Assembly (NCBI RefSeq): GCF_900115475.1
Contig: NZ_FOWP01000009.1
Location: 62,001 to 126,000 of the forward strand
Length of the DNA stretch: 64,000 bases
Source of the DNA: Ectopseudomonas composti
GTDB lineage: Bacteria; Pseudomonadota; Gammaproteobacteria; Pseudomonadales; Pseudomonadaceae
Direction: 5' to 3'
Under the pieces are notes generated by a model, which did no database searches, was not told the DNA's origin, and saw nothing but the letters and a program-made list of their open reading frames with translations. Below are positions 43,206-52,567 of the stretch, piece by piece (positions within the stretch are counted from its first letter, which is position 1; every line of letters begins with the position of its first letter). A program made the position numbers and the translations under genes.

Positions 43206-43237
43206 AGGGGCCACCTCTTACGAGGTGGCCCCTTTTT
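43206..43237 (+). terminator. Intrinsic terminator of the tRNA cluster
   Basis: A perfect 12-bp stem (43206-43217 with 43222-43233) with a four-base loop, followed by a run of T. Confidence 0.93.
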
Positions 43238-43350
43238 GTTTTGTCCCCTTTCTCTGATTCTCGATGTGCGCCTGCCGGCAGGTGGGCATCAGCGTCTGTT
43301 GAGTGATCCTGTGATCCTGAAGGCTGTGCTCGAGCTGGTGGGCAAGTGCC

Positions 43351-45213
43351 TCAGGCGTCGTTGAAGGCCCTGGCCTCGTAGCTGACCACGCGATTGCGCC
43401 CGCTTGCCTTGGCGCGGTACAGGGCGCGGTCGGCCAGCTCCAGCCATTGCTCGCCGCACTCCGGGTCGCTCGGTACGGCGGCGTACAGGCCGATGCTCAT
43501 GCTCAGCGCTATCGACTGCTGCTGGTAGAGGCAGGGATTCTGCGCCAGGTCTTCGCGCAGTTGTTCGGCTAGGTCGAGCGCGCCGGTGAGATCGGTACTG
43601 TCGAGCAGGGCGACGAACTCTTCGCCGCCAAAGCGTGCCAGCAGGTCGCTGCTGCGCAGGCGTTGCTGGATGCGCTGGGCTGCATGGCGCAGGCAGGCAT
43701 CGCCGGCGAGATGACCGTAGCGATCATTGACCTGCTTGAAGTGATCCAGGTCCAGCATCAGCACCGCCAGCGACTGTCGGCTGCGTACGACACGGGCGCA
43801 GGCGCGCGACAGTTCTTCACTCAGCGTCTGGCGATTGAACAGGCCGGTCAGTCCGTCGCGGCGATTCAGCTCCGCCAGTCGCAGGTTGGCGTTGGAGAGC
43901 TGTTGCAGGGTGTCCTGAAGCGTCGCGGTTCGCTCCTGGACACGGTGTTCCAGGCTGTCACTGATCTGCGTCTGCAGCTCCAGGTGTTTGGTTTGCTCGG
44001 TGCGCAGGCGGCGCTCCTGGTCGATCAGCTTGGCCTGGGCCAGGTGCTCAGCTTCCTGTACCTGGCGGATACGCGAGGCCAGGGCGATGGAAAACACCGT
44101 CATCTCGATCAGGCCGCCAATCTGCTGCGCGTGCAGGGTCAGCAACGAGTAGGGCAGCAGGCCGGTGCCGGTGAGGATACTGGCGACGCTGGCTGTAATC
44201 AGTACGAACCAGCCCAGGGCGAACAGGCGCGCGGCCGCGTAACCGCCGCGCCAGCGCAGCAGGGTAATGACGAAAGCGGCCAGGGCACAGGCTACCAGCA
44301 GCACGAAACTGCCGATCAGAGCGGGTGTGTATGGGCCGAGTAGCGCCATGCCCATTACCAGCCAGGAGCAGGCCTTGAGTGCATTGGCGACCCAGCGATA
44401 GGGCTTGGCGGCCTTTTCCAGCTCCAGCACGCCGTAGATGAAGTGAATGCCGAACAGCGTCGCCAGCGCCGAGCTGAGCGGGAAGCTCAGTTGATGCCAG
44501 GTCAGGGCGTTGGGCCACAACCATTGCAGGGCGAAGCCGAGCTGGATGAACTGGTAAAGGCTGAAGCTGGCAACGAACAGGCTGTACCAGAGGTAGTTGC
44601 GGTCACGGGTGATGCAGAAAATGCTCAGGCTGTAGATCAGCATCGCCATAAGGGCGCCGAAGAACAGGCCCTGTAGCAACAGGCTGTGCTGTTCCTGATG
44701 GTCGAACGTCTCGCGTGTCATCAGGCTGGCGCTGAGGTTGGCCGAGCCGTTGGTCTGCATGCGCAGCCAGATACGCTGTCGCTCGCCGGACTCCAGGTTG
44801 AGGGGTAATACCAGTTGCCGATGTTCGACCCAGCGCCAGTCGAAGGGGCGCTGGTCACCGGCGCGGTAGATGCGTTTGCCGTCCAGGCCGTAGGCGTCGA
44901 GTTGATCCAGTAGCGGATTACCGATCAGCAGCACCCAGCCCAGCGAGCGGTTGTGCGGATTGTGCACATCCAGGCGCAACCAGTAGGCGCTGCCGCCGTA
45001 GCCGAAGCTGGCATCGCGCTTGCCTACTGCTTGCCAGGCAGAATCGGGTAGTGCGCGAACATCGGTGATGTCGGTTCGGCCGTCCGGGTCTTCCCAGTAC
45101 TCCATGTAAGGCCCGGGCAGTGCCTGCATCTGGCCAATCGGCAGTGGCAGGCTTTCTGCCCAGGTCAGTGCTGGCAACAGCAGAAGCATCAATAGGCGCA
45201 GGATGGCAGTCAA
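43351..45213 (-). CDS. 7TM-DISM diguanylate cyclase
   Basis: A 620-residue inner-membrane protein predicted to make cyclic di-GMP. In order: signal peptide (about 1-19), a periplasmic 7TMR-DISMED2 sensor (about 30-165, with SAYWLRLDVHNP), seven membrane segments (about 180-385), a coiled coil (390-455) and a GGDEF domain. The active site is intact (ARFGGEEF), with an RxxD inhibitory site (RSSD) five residues before it, so product inhibition is expected. The DISMED2 domain may bind a carbohydrate-like ligand. It is a single-gene unit divergent from the thioesterase gene. Confidence 0.94.
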   Translation of the reverse strand: MTAILRLLMLLLLPALTWAESLPLPIGQMQALPGPYMEYWEDPDGRTDITDVRALPDSAWQAVGKRDASFGYGGSAYWLRLDVHNPHNRSLGWVLLIGNPLLDQLDAYGLDGKRIYRAGDQRPFDWRWVEHRQLVLPLNLESGERQRIWLRMQTNGSANLSASLMTRETFDHQEQHSLLLQGLFFGALMAMLIYSLSIFCITRDRNYLWYSLFVASFSLYQFIQLGFALQWLWPNALTWHQLSFPLSSALATLFGIHFIYGVLELEKAAKPYRWVANALKACSWLVMGMALLGPYTPALIGSFVLLVACALAAFVITLLRWRGGYAAARLFALGWFVLITASVASILTGTGLLPYSLLTLHAQQIGGLIEMTVFSIALASRIRQVQEAEHLAQAKLIDQERRLRTEQTKHLELQTQISDSLEHRVQERTATLQDTLQQLSNANLRLAELNRRDGLTGLFNRQTLSEELSRACARVVRSRQSLAVLMLDLDHFKQVNDRYGHLAGDACLRHAAQRIQQRLRSSDLLARFGGEEFVALLDSTDLTGALDLAEQLREDLAQNPCLYQQQSIALSMSIGLYAAVPSDPECGEQWLELADRALYRAKASGRNRVVSYEARAFNDA

Positions 45214-45415
45214 TTGCTCGTTCTCGGGCTCTCGGGCGAGTGCGCAACATTATGGCGTGCGGCGATGCTGCGATGAAAGCTCGGCACTGCATGGAGAGGG
45301 TATGCGGCGTATTATGCGGCACCTGATCAACGGCTGCCGAGGACGCGTGCAGCCACGCTCTGGAATCGGACCACTCAGCTTGCTGCGCGCAGGCTGCACA
45401 CCTGGAGGTAGAGTC

Positions 45416-45865
45416 ATGAACTGGGAGTTGCCCAGCCCCTTCGTCATCGATATCGAAGTGAGCGCAGAGGACATCGACGGCCTTGGCCATGCCAATAACG
45501 CGGTGTACGTCAGTTGGCTGGAGCGCTGTGCCTGGCGGCACTCGCAGTTCCTCGGGCTGGATCTGGTCGAGTACCGCCGCCTGGACCGCGCCATGGCTGT
45601 GGTTCGTCATGAGATCGACTACCTGGCCAGCGCCTATGAAGGGCAGCATCTGCAGATGGCGACCTGGATCGTCGAGTCTGATCAGCGTCTGAAGATGGAT
45701 CGACGTTTCCAGCTGGTGCGCCCGGAAGATGGCCTTACCTTGCTGCGTGCCAAGACCACATTCGTCTGTATCGAACTGTCCAGCGGGCGCCCCAAGCGCA
45801 TGCCGGCGGAGTTCATCGAGGGCTATGGCAAGGCGCTGACGCCGCCGTATCCGCTGGAGTTGTAA
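45416..45865 (+). CDS. Acyl-CoA thioesterase, 4HBT (YbgC/FadM-like)
   Basis: A 149-residue hotdog-fold thioesterase with the catalytic motif DIDGLGHANNAVYVSWLE near residues 19-36. Such proteins hydrolyse acyl-CoA; the chain length used is unknown. ATG 45416 has GGAGG 7 bases upstream, so the longer open frame from 45203 is not used. The gene is divergent from the diguanylate cyclase gene, and converges on a small secreted-protein gene. Confidence 0.9.
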   Translation: MNWELPSPFVIDIEVSAEDIDGLGHANNAVYVSWLERCAWRHSQFLGLDLVEYRRLDRAMAVVRHEIDYLASAYEGQHLQMATWIVESDQRLKMDRRFQLVRPEDGLTLLRAKTTFVCIELSSGRPKRMPAEFIEGYGKALTPPYPLEL

Positions 45866-45871
45866 GGCTGC

Positions 45872-46267
45872 TCAGTTGTCCAGCGGTGCGAGAAATACCT
45901 GCTCGGCTTCGACCGTGACGGCGAACTGGCGGGTTTCACCGGGGCGCAGGATGACGGATTGCGCCACATCCGGCCCACGGCCGCCGCAATAGCCGTCTGG
46001 CGACATGGCCACGGCGACGCTCAGTTCGCCGCTGGGCAGGTCCAGGCTGGTGTGCTCGCCGGGGCCAAGTTTCGCCACCACTTGCTGGTTGATATAGAGC
46101 TCCACATCGCAGGCATTCGGCGCGTTGTTGTCACGGCTGGCTATCAAGCGCGCCAGTGCATCGACAGCCGGGTCTGCTGGCATGGGGGCGATGCCACTGG
46201 GCATCGCCTCGTTAGCCTGGGCGCTCCAGCAGCAGATGCCCAGAAAGATCAGTGCGAGATAACGCAT
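45872..46267 (-). CDS. Small exported protein of unknown function
   Basis: The 131-residue protein has a signal peptide (RYLALIFLGICCWSAQA, cleavage near residue 18). The mature part carries two cysteines (NACDVELY and GYCGGRG) that may form a disulfide, and beta-rich sequence with CDVELYINQQVVAKLGPGE followed by LPSGELSVAV that recalls a PEGA-type surface fold. I do not recognise the family. It ends 7 bases from the thioesterase stop and is divergent from dusC. Codon use looks like the core genes. Confidence 0.7.
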   Translation of the reverse strand: MRYLALIFLGICCWSAQANEAMPSGIAPMPADPAVDALARLIASRDNNAPNACDVELYINQQVVAKLGPGEHTSLDLPSGELSVAVAMSPDGYCGGRGPDVAQSVILRPGETRQFAVTVEAEQVFLAPLDN

Positions 46268-46440
46268 GGCGAGACTCTCTGTTGGGTTGAGTGCCAGTGT
46301 GGCCTATCTGATGCCGTAGATACGACACCTGTGGCCCTGCCGAGTGCGGTTTGAGCATCGTCTTTCGCCTCGCCTGAGCATCGCTCGACGGCTTTTCGCG
46401 CAGCCCCTAAACTGTGCGCCCCATTTTTCCGGACAACCTC

Positions 46441-47388
46441 ATGCAAATCGCCCTGGCGCCCATGGAGGGGCTGGTCGACGAGATTCTGCGCGACGTGCTG
46501 ACCCGCATCGGCGGCATCGACTGGTGCGTTACCGAGTTCATTCGCGTCAGCGAACGGCTGTTACCGGCGGCCACCTATCACAAGCTGGCCCCTGAGTTGT
46601 TCAACGGCGCGCGCACCCAGGCCGGCACGCCGATGCGCGTGCAGTTCCTCGGCTCCGATCCGCAGTGCCTGGCGGACAACGCCGCCTTCGCCTGCACGCT
46701 CGGCGCGCCGGTGATCGATCTCAATTTCGGTTGCCCGGCCAAGACGGTGAACAAGTCGCGCGGTGGCGCGGTGTTGCTCAAGGAGCCGGAGCTGTTGCAT
46801 GCCATCGTCCGTGAGGTCAGGCGCACAGTACCGGCCGAAATCCCAGTCACCGCGAAGATGCGCCTGGGCTTCGAGGGCAAGGAGGGTGCGCTGGACTGCG
46901 CGCGCGCTCTGGCCGAGGGCGGCGCCAGCCAGATCGTCGTGCACGCGCGGACCAAGGTCGAGGGCTACAAACCACCGGCGCATTGGGAGTGGGTGGCGCG
47001 GGTGCAGGATGTGGTTGGTGTGCCGGTATTCGCCAATGGCGAGGTGTGGACGCTGGAAGATTGGCGCCGCTGCCGCGAAATCAGTGGTGTGGACGACATT
47101 ATGCTGGGCCGCGGATTGGTGTCTCGCCCTGGTCTGGCGCGACAGATTGCGGCGGTCAGGGCCGGTGAGGAGCCGCAGGAAATGAGTTGGGCCGAACTGC
47201 AGCCCCTGCTGCTCGATTTCTGGCAGCAGGCACGGCGCAAGCTGGCGCCGCGCTATGCACCTGGGCGTTTGAAGCAGTGGCTGGCGATGCTTACGCGCAC
47301 CTATCCGGAGGCCGTGGCGCTGTTCGCCGAGGTGCGGCGTGAGCAGGATTGCGCGCGTATCGACCAGTTGTTGGCGTTCTCCGTGTAG
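46441..47388 (+). CDS. dusC: tRNA-dihydrouridine(16) synthase
   Basis: DusC reduces uridine 16 in tRNA with FMN and NADPH. The 315-residue protein begins MQIALAPMEGLVDEILRDVL, has NFGCPAKTVNKSRGGAVLL with the catalytic Cys, then KMRLGF, VHARTKVEGY, FANGEVWTLED and MLGRGLVSRPGL. ATG 46441 gives the conserved start. The TAG stop is formed by the first bases of a REP-like palindrome. The C-terminal domain matches the DusC rather than DusA or DusB pattern, as far as I can tell. Confidence 0.93.
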   Translation: MQIALAPMEGLVDEILRDVLTRIGGIDWCVTEFIRVSERLLPAATYHKLAPELFNGARTQAGTPMRVQFLGSDPQCLADNAAFACTLGAPVIDLNFGCPAKTVNKSRGGAVLLKEPELLHAIVREVRRTVPAEIPVTAKMRLGFEGKEGALDCARALAEGGASQIVVHARTKVEGYKPPAHWEWVARVQDVVGVPVFANGEVWTLEDWRRCREISGVDDIMLGRGLVSRPGLARQIAAVRAGEEPQEMSWAELQPLLLDFWQQARRKLAPRYAPGRLKQWLAMLTRTYPEAVALFAEVRREQDCARIDQLLAFSV

Positions 47389-47440
47389 GGTGCGCTGTGC
47401 GCACCGCCTGTCAAACGTTGGTGCGCACGGCGCACCCTAC
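47385..47440. repeat. GTAGGGTGCGC palindrome, copy B
   Basis: Arms GTAGGGTGCGCTGTGCGCAC and a right arm ending GGCGCACCCTAC surround a short centre. Its second to fourth bases are the TAG stop of dusC, so the element begins inside the last codons of the gene. Confidence 0.85.
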
Positions 47441-47452
47441 TGGTTTTTTGCC

Positions 47453-47480
47453 CTTGAAAAATTTCCGACCGACCTCAGAT
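47453..47480 (+). promoter_or_regulatory. Heat-shock (sigma-32 type) promoter of the sHSP gene
   Basis: CTTGAAA at 47453-47459 is a perfect sigma-32 -35 element. CCTCAGAT at 47473-47480, 13 bases later, is a fair match to the CCCCATnT -10. It would start transcription just before the thermometer-like leader. Confidence 0.65.
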
Positions 47481-47488
47481 AAGTGACA

Positions 47489-47548
47489 GCGGGATGCCGA
47501 AGTCGGGTTCCGCAATATGACACTTGCTGAAATTTCAGGAGATTACTC
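47489..47548 (+). promoter_or_regulatory. ROSE-like RNA thermometer in the sHSP leader
   Basis: The leader forms one hairpin (47489-47513) and a second in which TTGCT (47524-47528) faces the Shine-Dalgarno AGGAG (47537-47541), next to the inner palindrome CTGAAATTTCAG. The U(U/C)GCU-to-AGGAG pairing with a G-G mismatch is the ROSE signature, which melts on heating to free the ribosome site. ibpA genes of Pseudomonas are known to use such elements. Confidence 0.75.
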
Positions 47549-47998
47549 ATGAGCAACGTACTGTCCCTGGCCCCTCTGTTCCGCCAGTCTGTCGGTTTCG
47601 ACCGTTTCAACGATCTTTTCGAGTCTGCCCTGCGTAGCAACGATGCTGGCAGCTCCTATCCGCCCTACAACGTCGAGAAGCACGGCGAGGATCACTACCG
47701 CATCGTGGTGGCGGCTGCCGGTTTCCAGGAAGATGACCTGGAGCTGCAAGTCGAGCGCGACGTGTTGACCGTGGTGGGCAACAAGCGTGATCGTAGCGCC
47801 GAGAGCATCAGCTATCTGCATCAGGGCATCGCCCAGCGTGCGTTCAAGCTGTCGTTCCGTCTGGCGGATCATATCGAGGTCAAAGGCGCCAATCTGGCCA
47901 ACGGTCTGCTCCATGTCGAGCTGGAGCGTATCGTGCCGGAAGAGGCCAAGGCCAAGCGCATTCCTATCGGCAGCCAGCGCCCGGCGCTGGAAAACTGA
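47549..47998 (+). CDS. ibpA: Small heat-shock protein (Hsp20/IbpA)
   Basis: A 149-residue alpha-crystallin-type holdase that binds unfolded proteins at high temperature. The N-terminal part holds LFRQSVGFDRFNDLFESAL. The alpha-crystallin domain follows (about 38-130), with YRIVVAAAGFQEDDLELQVE, and GLLHVELERIVPEE is the conserved end strand. An IPI motif (KRIPIG) near 141 fits oligomer contacts. Its control by a heat-shock promoter and a ROSE-like leader is visible directly upstream. Confidence 0.95.
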   Translation: MSNVLSLAPLFRQSVGFDRFNDLFESALRSNDAGSSYPPYNVEKHGEDHYRIVVAAAGFQEDDLELQVERDVLTVVGNKRDRSAESISYLHQGIAQRAFKLSFRLADHIEVKGANLANGLLHVELERIVPEEAKAKRIPIGSQRPALEN

Positions 47999-48011
47999 GC
48001 CGCTAGCTGAT

Positions 48012-48041
48012 GAAGAAGGCGCCCCACGGGGCGCCTTCTTC
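48012..48041. terminator. Hairpin terminator between ibpA and the c-di-GMP gene
   Basis: A near-perfect stem of about 13 bp (48012-48025 with 48029-48041) with a three-base loop. The arms carry A and T runs at the ends, so it can serve both converging genes. Confidence 0.85.
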
Positions 48042-48071
48042 GTTTCAGGGCAGCTAGGGTGCGCTGCCAGG

Positions 48072-51000
48072 TTACGGCTGCTGGCTGCCCAGTAGTGCGC
48101 GAAACGCCTCCTGCGGCAGCGGTTTGCTGAACAGGTAGCCCTGGTAGAGGTGGCAACCCTGAGCTTGCAGGAAATCCAGCTGGTCCTGTTGCTCGACACC
48201 CTCGGCGATCAGCGCCAGGCCCAGGCTGCGGGCCATGGCCACGATGGCGCGAATGATCTCGGCATCGTTGGGGTCGCAGGTGGCGTCACGCACGAACGAT
48301 TGATCGATCTTCAGCATGTCTACCGGCAGGCGTTTGAGGTACGTCAGCGAGCTGTAGCCGGTGCCAAAGTCGTCCATGGCAAAGCTGACGCCATGCTTTT
48401 TCAGGCGCAGCATCTTGCCAACGGTGTCGTCTATGTTCTGGATGACGATGCCTTCGGTGATCTCCAGCTTGAGCATGGTGTTGGGCAGTTGGCTGTCGCG
48501 CAGGCTGCCCGAGACCCGTTCGACGAAATCGTGCTGGCGAAACTGCCGGGGGCTGATGTTGACGCACAGGCTGAAACGCTCGCCATCGATCAGGTGGCCA
48601 GCCAGCAGTTGTGAGCAGAAATGGCAGGCCTCGGCCAGTACCCAGCCGCCGACCTCGACGATCAGCCCGCTTTCCTCGAGAACCTGAATGAACTGCGCAG
48701 GCGACTGTGGGCCCAGTTGTGGATGCTGCCAGCGTAGCAGCGCCTCGGCACCGATCACCTTGCCGTCACGGGCATCGACCTGGGGTTGGAAGTGCAGTTC
48801 GAACTCGCCGCGGGCCAGGGCCAGGCGCAGATCGTTCTCCAGACGCAGGCGGGCGCTGGCTGCGTCCTGCATGGTGGTACGAAACAGTTGGATGGCGTTG
48901 CGCCCGGAATCCTTGGCGCGGTACAGGGCTATATCGGCGCGCTTGAGCAGGTCCGCCGGGGTGTTGCCGTGGTCGGGAATCAGGGCGACGCCGATGCTCG
49001 GGGTTACTTGCAGGCGATGGCCGTCCAGCAACATCGGCTCGGCCAGCAGCTGGCGCAGTTTTTCGGCGACCTGGCGTACGCGACGGGTGACTTCCGAGCG
49101 CTTGCCCTCCAGGCCGGAGAGCAATACCACGAATTCGTCCCCGCCCAGGCGCGCAACGGTGTCTTCCAGGCGCACGCTGGCTTCCAGTCGGGCAGTGACC
49201 AGGCGTAAAACGGAGTCGCCGACCGGATGTCCGAGCGAATCGTTGATGTGCTTGAAGTGGTCGAGGTCGAGGAAGAGCAGGGCGCCGCGTAGGTCATGGC
49301 GCTTGAGCAGGGAGATCTGTTGGGTGAGGCGATCCATCAGCAGCGCGCGGTTGGGCAGGTTGGTCAGTGCGTCGTGATAGGCCAGGTGCTGGACTTGCGC
49401 CTGGGCTTGTTTCAGCTCGCTGATGTCGCGTGCAGTGAGCAGCAAACAAGGCACGTCATTGAGCTCGATAGGCTGTACGGAGACGTCGACCAGGCGTACC
49501 TCGCCATCGCGATGGCGACCGTGCATTTCCATATGCAGCACCTGGCCCTGCTGGGCCAGGTGCTCGATCATGCGCACGCGCTCTTCGGGGTAGGCCCAGA
49601 TGCTCAGCTCATGCACCGTACGGCCGATCACCTCCCAGTCCTGGTAACCGGTGATGCGGGTGAAGCCTTCGTTGATTTCGATGTAGCGGCCGCTGTCGCG
49701 TTCGGTGATGGTGATGGCGTCCGGGCTGGAGTGGAAGGCCTTGGCGAACTTCTCTTCCGAGGCTTGCAGGCGTTGTTCACGCAGCACGCGCTCGCTGATG
49801 TCGACCAGCGTGCCGACCATGCGCAGCGGCTGGCCGGCATCGTCGAGTTGCAGCTTGGCGGTGCTTTCGAGAAAACGCAGGCAGCCATTTTCCAACTGCA
49901 CCCGGTAGGTCACCTGATAATGGCTGCGGCGTTCGTCGACCAGTCGTTGGTAGCTCTGGCGCAGGCTGTGCCGATCTTCCATCGGCACCTGGCGGAAGAA
50001 GTCGAGGAAGACACCCTCGAACGGTAGTGATTCCAGGCCTTGGAGCTGGGACGCTCGGGCACTGGCGAACAGCTGGCTGCTGGGAATATGCCAGTCCCAG
50101 GTGCCCAGGTCAGCGGACTCCAATGCCAGGCGCAGGCGCTGTTTGCTGTCTTTGAGCGCCTGCTCTTGCGCGCGTTGCTCGGTGATGTTGCGTACGGTCA
50201 GGACCAGGCAGGTGTTGCCGTTCAGCTCGATCTCGCCACCGAACAGCAGGTTGCTGGTGACCTTGCCATCGCGGCTGAACAGGCGCACCTCAAGGTTGTC
50301 CAGGCGTCCGCTCTGCAGTGCTTCGAGCATGCGCTGGCGGTCATCCGGGTCCGCCCAGATACCCAACTCCAGAGAGGTGCGCCCTACGGCTTCGGCGCTG
50401 CTCCAGCCAAACTGCTGTTCGAAGCTCGGGTTGACCTCGATGAAGCGGCCCGTCGTGCGGTCGGTGATGGAGACCGCATCGGGAGTGTGCATGAAGGCCT
50501 TGGCGAATTTTTCCTCGCTGGCACGCAGCGCGTTTTCTGCACGCTTGCGCTCGCTGGTATCGAGGAAGGTGCAGAGCATCAGGCGCTCACCCTGCAGTTC
50601 GATGTACTGGCTCGACAGGATGCCGTCGAGAATCGCACCGCTGCGGGTGCGCAGTTGCACTTCCTGAATTACCGGCTCCCGGCTCTGCGGAGCCTGCTGG
50701 CGAAGTTGGTCGCGCTGGCTGGCGTGGACCCAGAGGTTCAGGTCGTGGGTGTGGAGGCCGAGAATTTCGTTAGCCGTCCAGCCGAAGGCCATAGTGAAGT
50801 GCTGGTTGATCTCGATGATCGCGCTGTCGTCGTAGCGCACCAGCATCATGATGTCGGGGCTCAGGCGGAACAGGCTGGCGAAGCGCTCCTCGGATGCGCT
50901 CAGTGCTTCGGCGCGCTCCTGCTGGGCGCTGATGTCGCGGATCACGCCGAACATGCGCGGCCGGCCGTCGGCCTCGTACTGCAGGCTTCCGGTGATCTCT

Positions 51001-51359
51001 AGCCAGTGCAGGCTGCCGTCCGGCCAGCGGATGCGGTGGCGCAGGGCGTTGGCGATCTGCTCGCCCTTGAGGATGGCGTTGAATTTCGCCAGGACTTCGG
51101 CGCGCTCCTCTTCGGGGATCAGTTCGATGTAATGCAGCTCGCGCGTTACCGGGCGATTGGGGTCCAGCCCGAACAGTGCCTGGGCGCCGCGCGACCAGTT
51201 GACCTGGCCGCTGCGAATGTCCCAGTACCAGGTGCCGAGATGGGCGCCGTTCAGCGCAGCCAGCAAACGTGGCGCATCCTGCCAGGTCTGCTCGAATTCG
51301 GCGGGGTCCATCGCCGGTATATGGGGCAGGGGCGGGGTCTGGTCAGTCGATCTGGACAT
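48072..51359 (-). CDS. PAS-rich GGDEF/EAL cyclic di-GMP protein
   Basis: A 1095-residue soluble protein with about five PAS/PAC sensor repeats (to residue ~650), for example the repeated FAKAFMHTPDAVSITDR and FAKAFHSSPDAITITER. These are followed by a GGDEF domain (about 655-825) with intact LGGDEF and an EAL domain (about 835-1085). The EAL residues are all present: GAEALLRW, KLEITEG, MDDFGTGYSSL, LKIDQSFV, AEGVE and YQGYLFSKPL. It could both make and degrade c-di-GMP; which prevails is unknown. No membrane segment is seen, so the PAS domains probably read a cytoplasmic signal. It stands alone. Confidence 0.93.
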   Translation of the reverse strand: MSRSTDQTPPLPHIPAMDPAEFEQTWQDAPRLLAALNGAHLGTWYWDIRSGQVNWSRGAQALFGLDPNRPVTRELHYIELIPEEERAEVLAKFNAILKGEQIANALRHRIRWPDGSLHWLEITGSLQYEADGRPRMFGVIRDISAQQERAEALSASEERFASLFRLSPDIMMLVRYDDSAIIEINQHFTMAFGWTANEILGLHTHDLNLWVHASQRDQLRQQAPQSREPVIQEVQLRTRSGAILDGILSSQYIELQGERLMLCTFLDTSERKRAENALRASEEKFAKAFMHTPDAVSITDRTTGRFIEVNPSFEQQFGWSSAEAVGRTSLELGIWADPDDRQRMLEALQSGRLDNLEVRLFSRDGKVTSNLLFGGEIELNGNTCLVLTVRNITEQRAQEQALKDSKQRLRLALESADLGTWDWHIPSSQLFASARASQLQGLESLPFEGVFLDFFRQVPMEDRHSLRQSYQRLVDERRSHYQVTYRVQLENGCLRFLESTAKLQLDDAGQPLRMVGTLVDISERVLREQRLQASEEKFAKAFHSSPDAITITERDSGRYIEINEGFTRITGYQDWEVIGRTVHELSIWAYPEERVRMIEHLAQQGQVLHMEMHGRHRDGEVRLVDVSVQPIELNDVPCLLLTARDISELKQAQAQVQHLAYHDALTNLPNRALLMDRLTQQISLLKRHDLRGALLFLDLDHFKHINDSLGHPVGDSVLRLVTARLEASVRLEDTVARLGGDEFVVLLSGLEGKRSEVTRRVRQVAEKLRQLLAEPMLLDGHRLQVTPSIGVALIPDHGNTPADLLKRADIALYRAKDSGRNAIQLFRTTMQDAASARLRLENDLRLALARGEFELHFQPQVDARDGKVIGAEALLRWQHPQLGPQSPAQFIQVLEESGLIVEVGGWVLAEACHFCSQLLAGHLIDGERFSLCVNISPRQFRQHDFVERVSGSLRDSQLPNTMLKLEITEGIVIQNIDDTVGKMLRLKKHGVSFAMDDFGTGYSSLTYLKRLPVDMLKIDQSFVRDATCDPNDAEIIRAIVAMARSLGLALIAEGVEQQDQLDFLQAQGCHLYQGYLFSKPLPQEAFRALLGSQQP

Positions 51360-51461
51360 GGCCGAACCTTTCTCCGGAATGCGCGATGCGCGGGGCGGGC
51401 GTTAGAGGCATGTAGATACGTTTTTGTCGTTATGCCGCCACGTTAGTCTCAGTTCGGATGC

Positions 51462-52343
51462 CTATGCAAGATCGTCCCGTTGGCTGTCGAGCAGATCCAT
51501 GAATGCCCGTGCGGCATTCGAGAGCGTGCGCTCGGTATGCAGGATGTAGCCCAGCTGGCGGGTCAGCTGGATGCCCGGTATCGGCAGGCGCGCGACCTGC
51601 TCGTCGAGCATGGTGCGCGGTAGCACGCTCCAGGCCAGGCCGATGGACACCATCATCTTGATGGTTTCCAGGTAGTTGGTGCTCATGGCGATGTTGGGCG
51701 TCAGGCTCTGGGCCTCGAACAGGCGCTGGACGATGTGGTGGGTGAAGGTGTTGCCGCCAGGGAAAACCGCCGGGTGCTGTGCCACGTCGGCCAGGCTGAT
51801 CAACTGGCTGCGCGCCAGCGGGTGTTCCGGTGCGGCGACGAAATCCAGCGGGTCGTCCCATACGGCAACCGCGCGGATCGGCTCACGGGTTTCCGGGGCG
51901 AGGGTGATCACTGCCAGTTCGGCGCGGCCATGCAGCACTTCTTCATATGCCACCTCTGAATCGAGGAACTGGATGTCCAGTGCCACCTGCGGGTGGGCGC
52001 GGGTGAAGGCGCGCAGCAGGGCGGGGAGGCGGTGCAGGCCGATATGGTGACTGGTGGCGAGGGTCAGGCGGCCGCTGACTTCGCCGGACAGGTTGGTCAG
52101 CGCACGACGCGTGTCGTCCAGCACGTTGAGAATCTGGTAAGCGCGCGGCAACAGGGCGCGGCCGGCCTGGGTCAGGCCAATCTCGCGGCCCAGGCGGTCG
52201 AACAGGCGCACACCCAGCTGTTGTTCCAGGCCGGCGATGCGTTTGCTCACGGCCGGTTGAGTGAGGTGCAGGCGCTCGCCCGCTTCGGAAAAGCTGCCGG
52301 TCTCGGCGATGGCGATGAAGGCATTGAGGTTGGCCAGATCCAT
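51462..52343 (-). CDS. LysR-family regulator divergent from leuC
   Basis: A 293-residue LysR protein: helix-turn-helix at about 1-60 (FIAIAETGSFSEAGERLHLTQPAVSKRIAGLE), then a periplasmic-binding-like effector domain with SGRLTLATSHHIGLHRLP. ATG 52341-52343 gives the usual MDLANLNAFIAI start; the longer frame reaches 52382. It lies back-to-back with leuCDB, as in other pseudomonads, and probably controls leucine synthesis in response to an intermediate; this is inferred from position. Confidence 0.9.
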   Translation of the reverse strand: MDLANLNAFIAIAETGSFSEAGERLHLTQPAVSKRIAGLEQQLGVRLFDRLGREIGLTQAGRALLPRAYQILNVLDDTRRALTNLSGEVSGRLTLATSHHIGLHRLPALLRAFTRAHPQVALDIQFLDSEVAYEEVLHGRAELAVITLAPETREPIRAVAVWDDPLDFVAAPEHPLARSQLISLADVAQHPAVFPGGNTFTHHIVQRLFEAQSLTPNIAMSTNYLETIKMMVSIGLAWSVLPRTMLDEQVARLPIPGIQLTRQLGYILHTERTLSNAARAFMDLLDSQRDDLA

Positions 52344-52400
52344 GGAACGCTCCGGGTCAGTAATGATGCTCTGAGCATACATTCCTCTTCGGAATCCTTT

Positions 52401-52431
52401 GAATAAAAAATATGAATTTGAGTTATTTCAT
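52401..52431. promoter_or_regulatory. Possible LysR operator in the leuC upstream region
   Basis: ATGAA (52412-52416) and TTCAT (52427-52431) form a dyad with a ten-base centre in a notably AT-rich patch between the divergent LysR gene and leuC. This is the shape of a LysR-type binding site. No -35/-10 pair for leuC was assigned. Confidence 0.35.
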
Positions 52432-52567
52432 GCCTGGCCATAGCATTCTCCCCATAAGCCGAAGGGCCATTTTCGCCCCGGCATAGAAAAGTGCACTTCT
52501 GACGCCGAGCGGTGATAACGCAGGCAGTTTACGGATGTGCTCAAAAGGCGCTGATGAGGTAAGGCTG

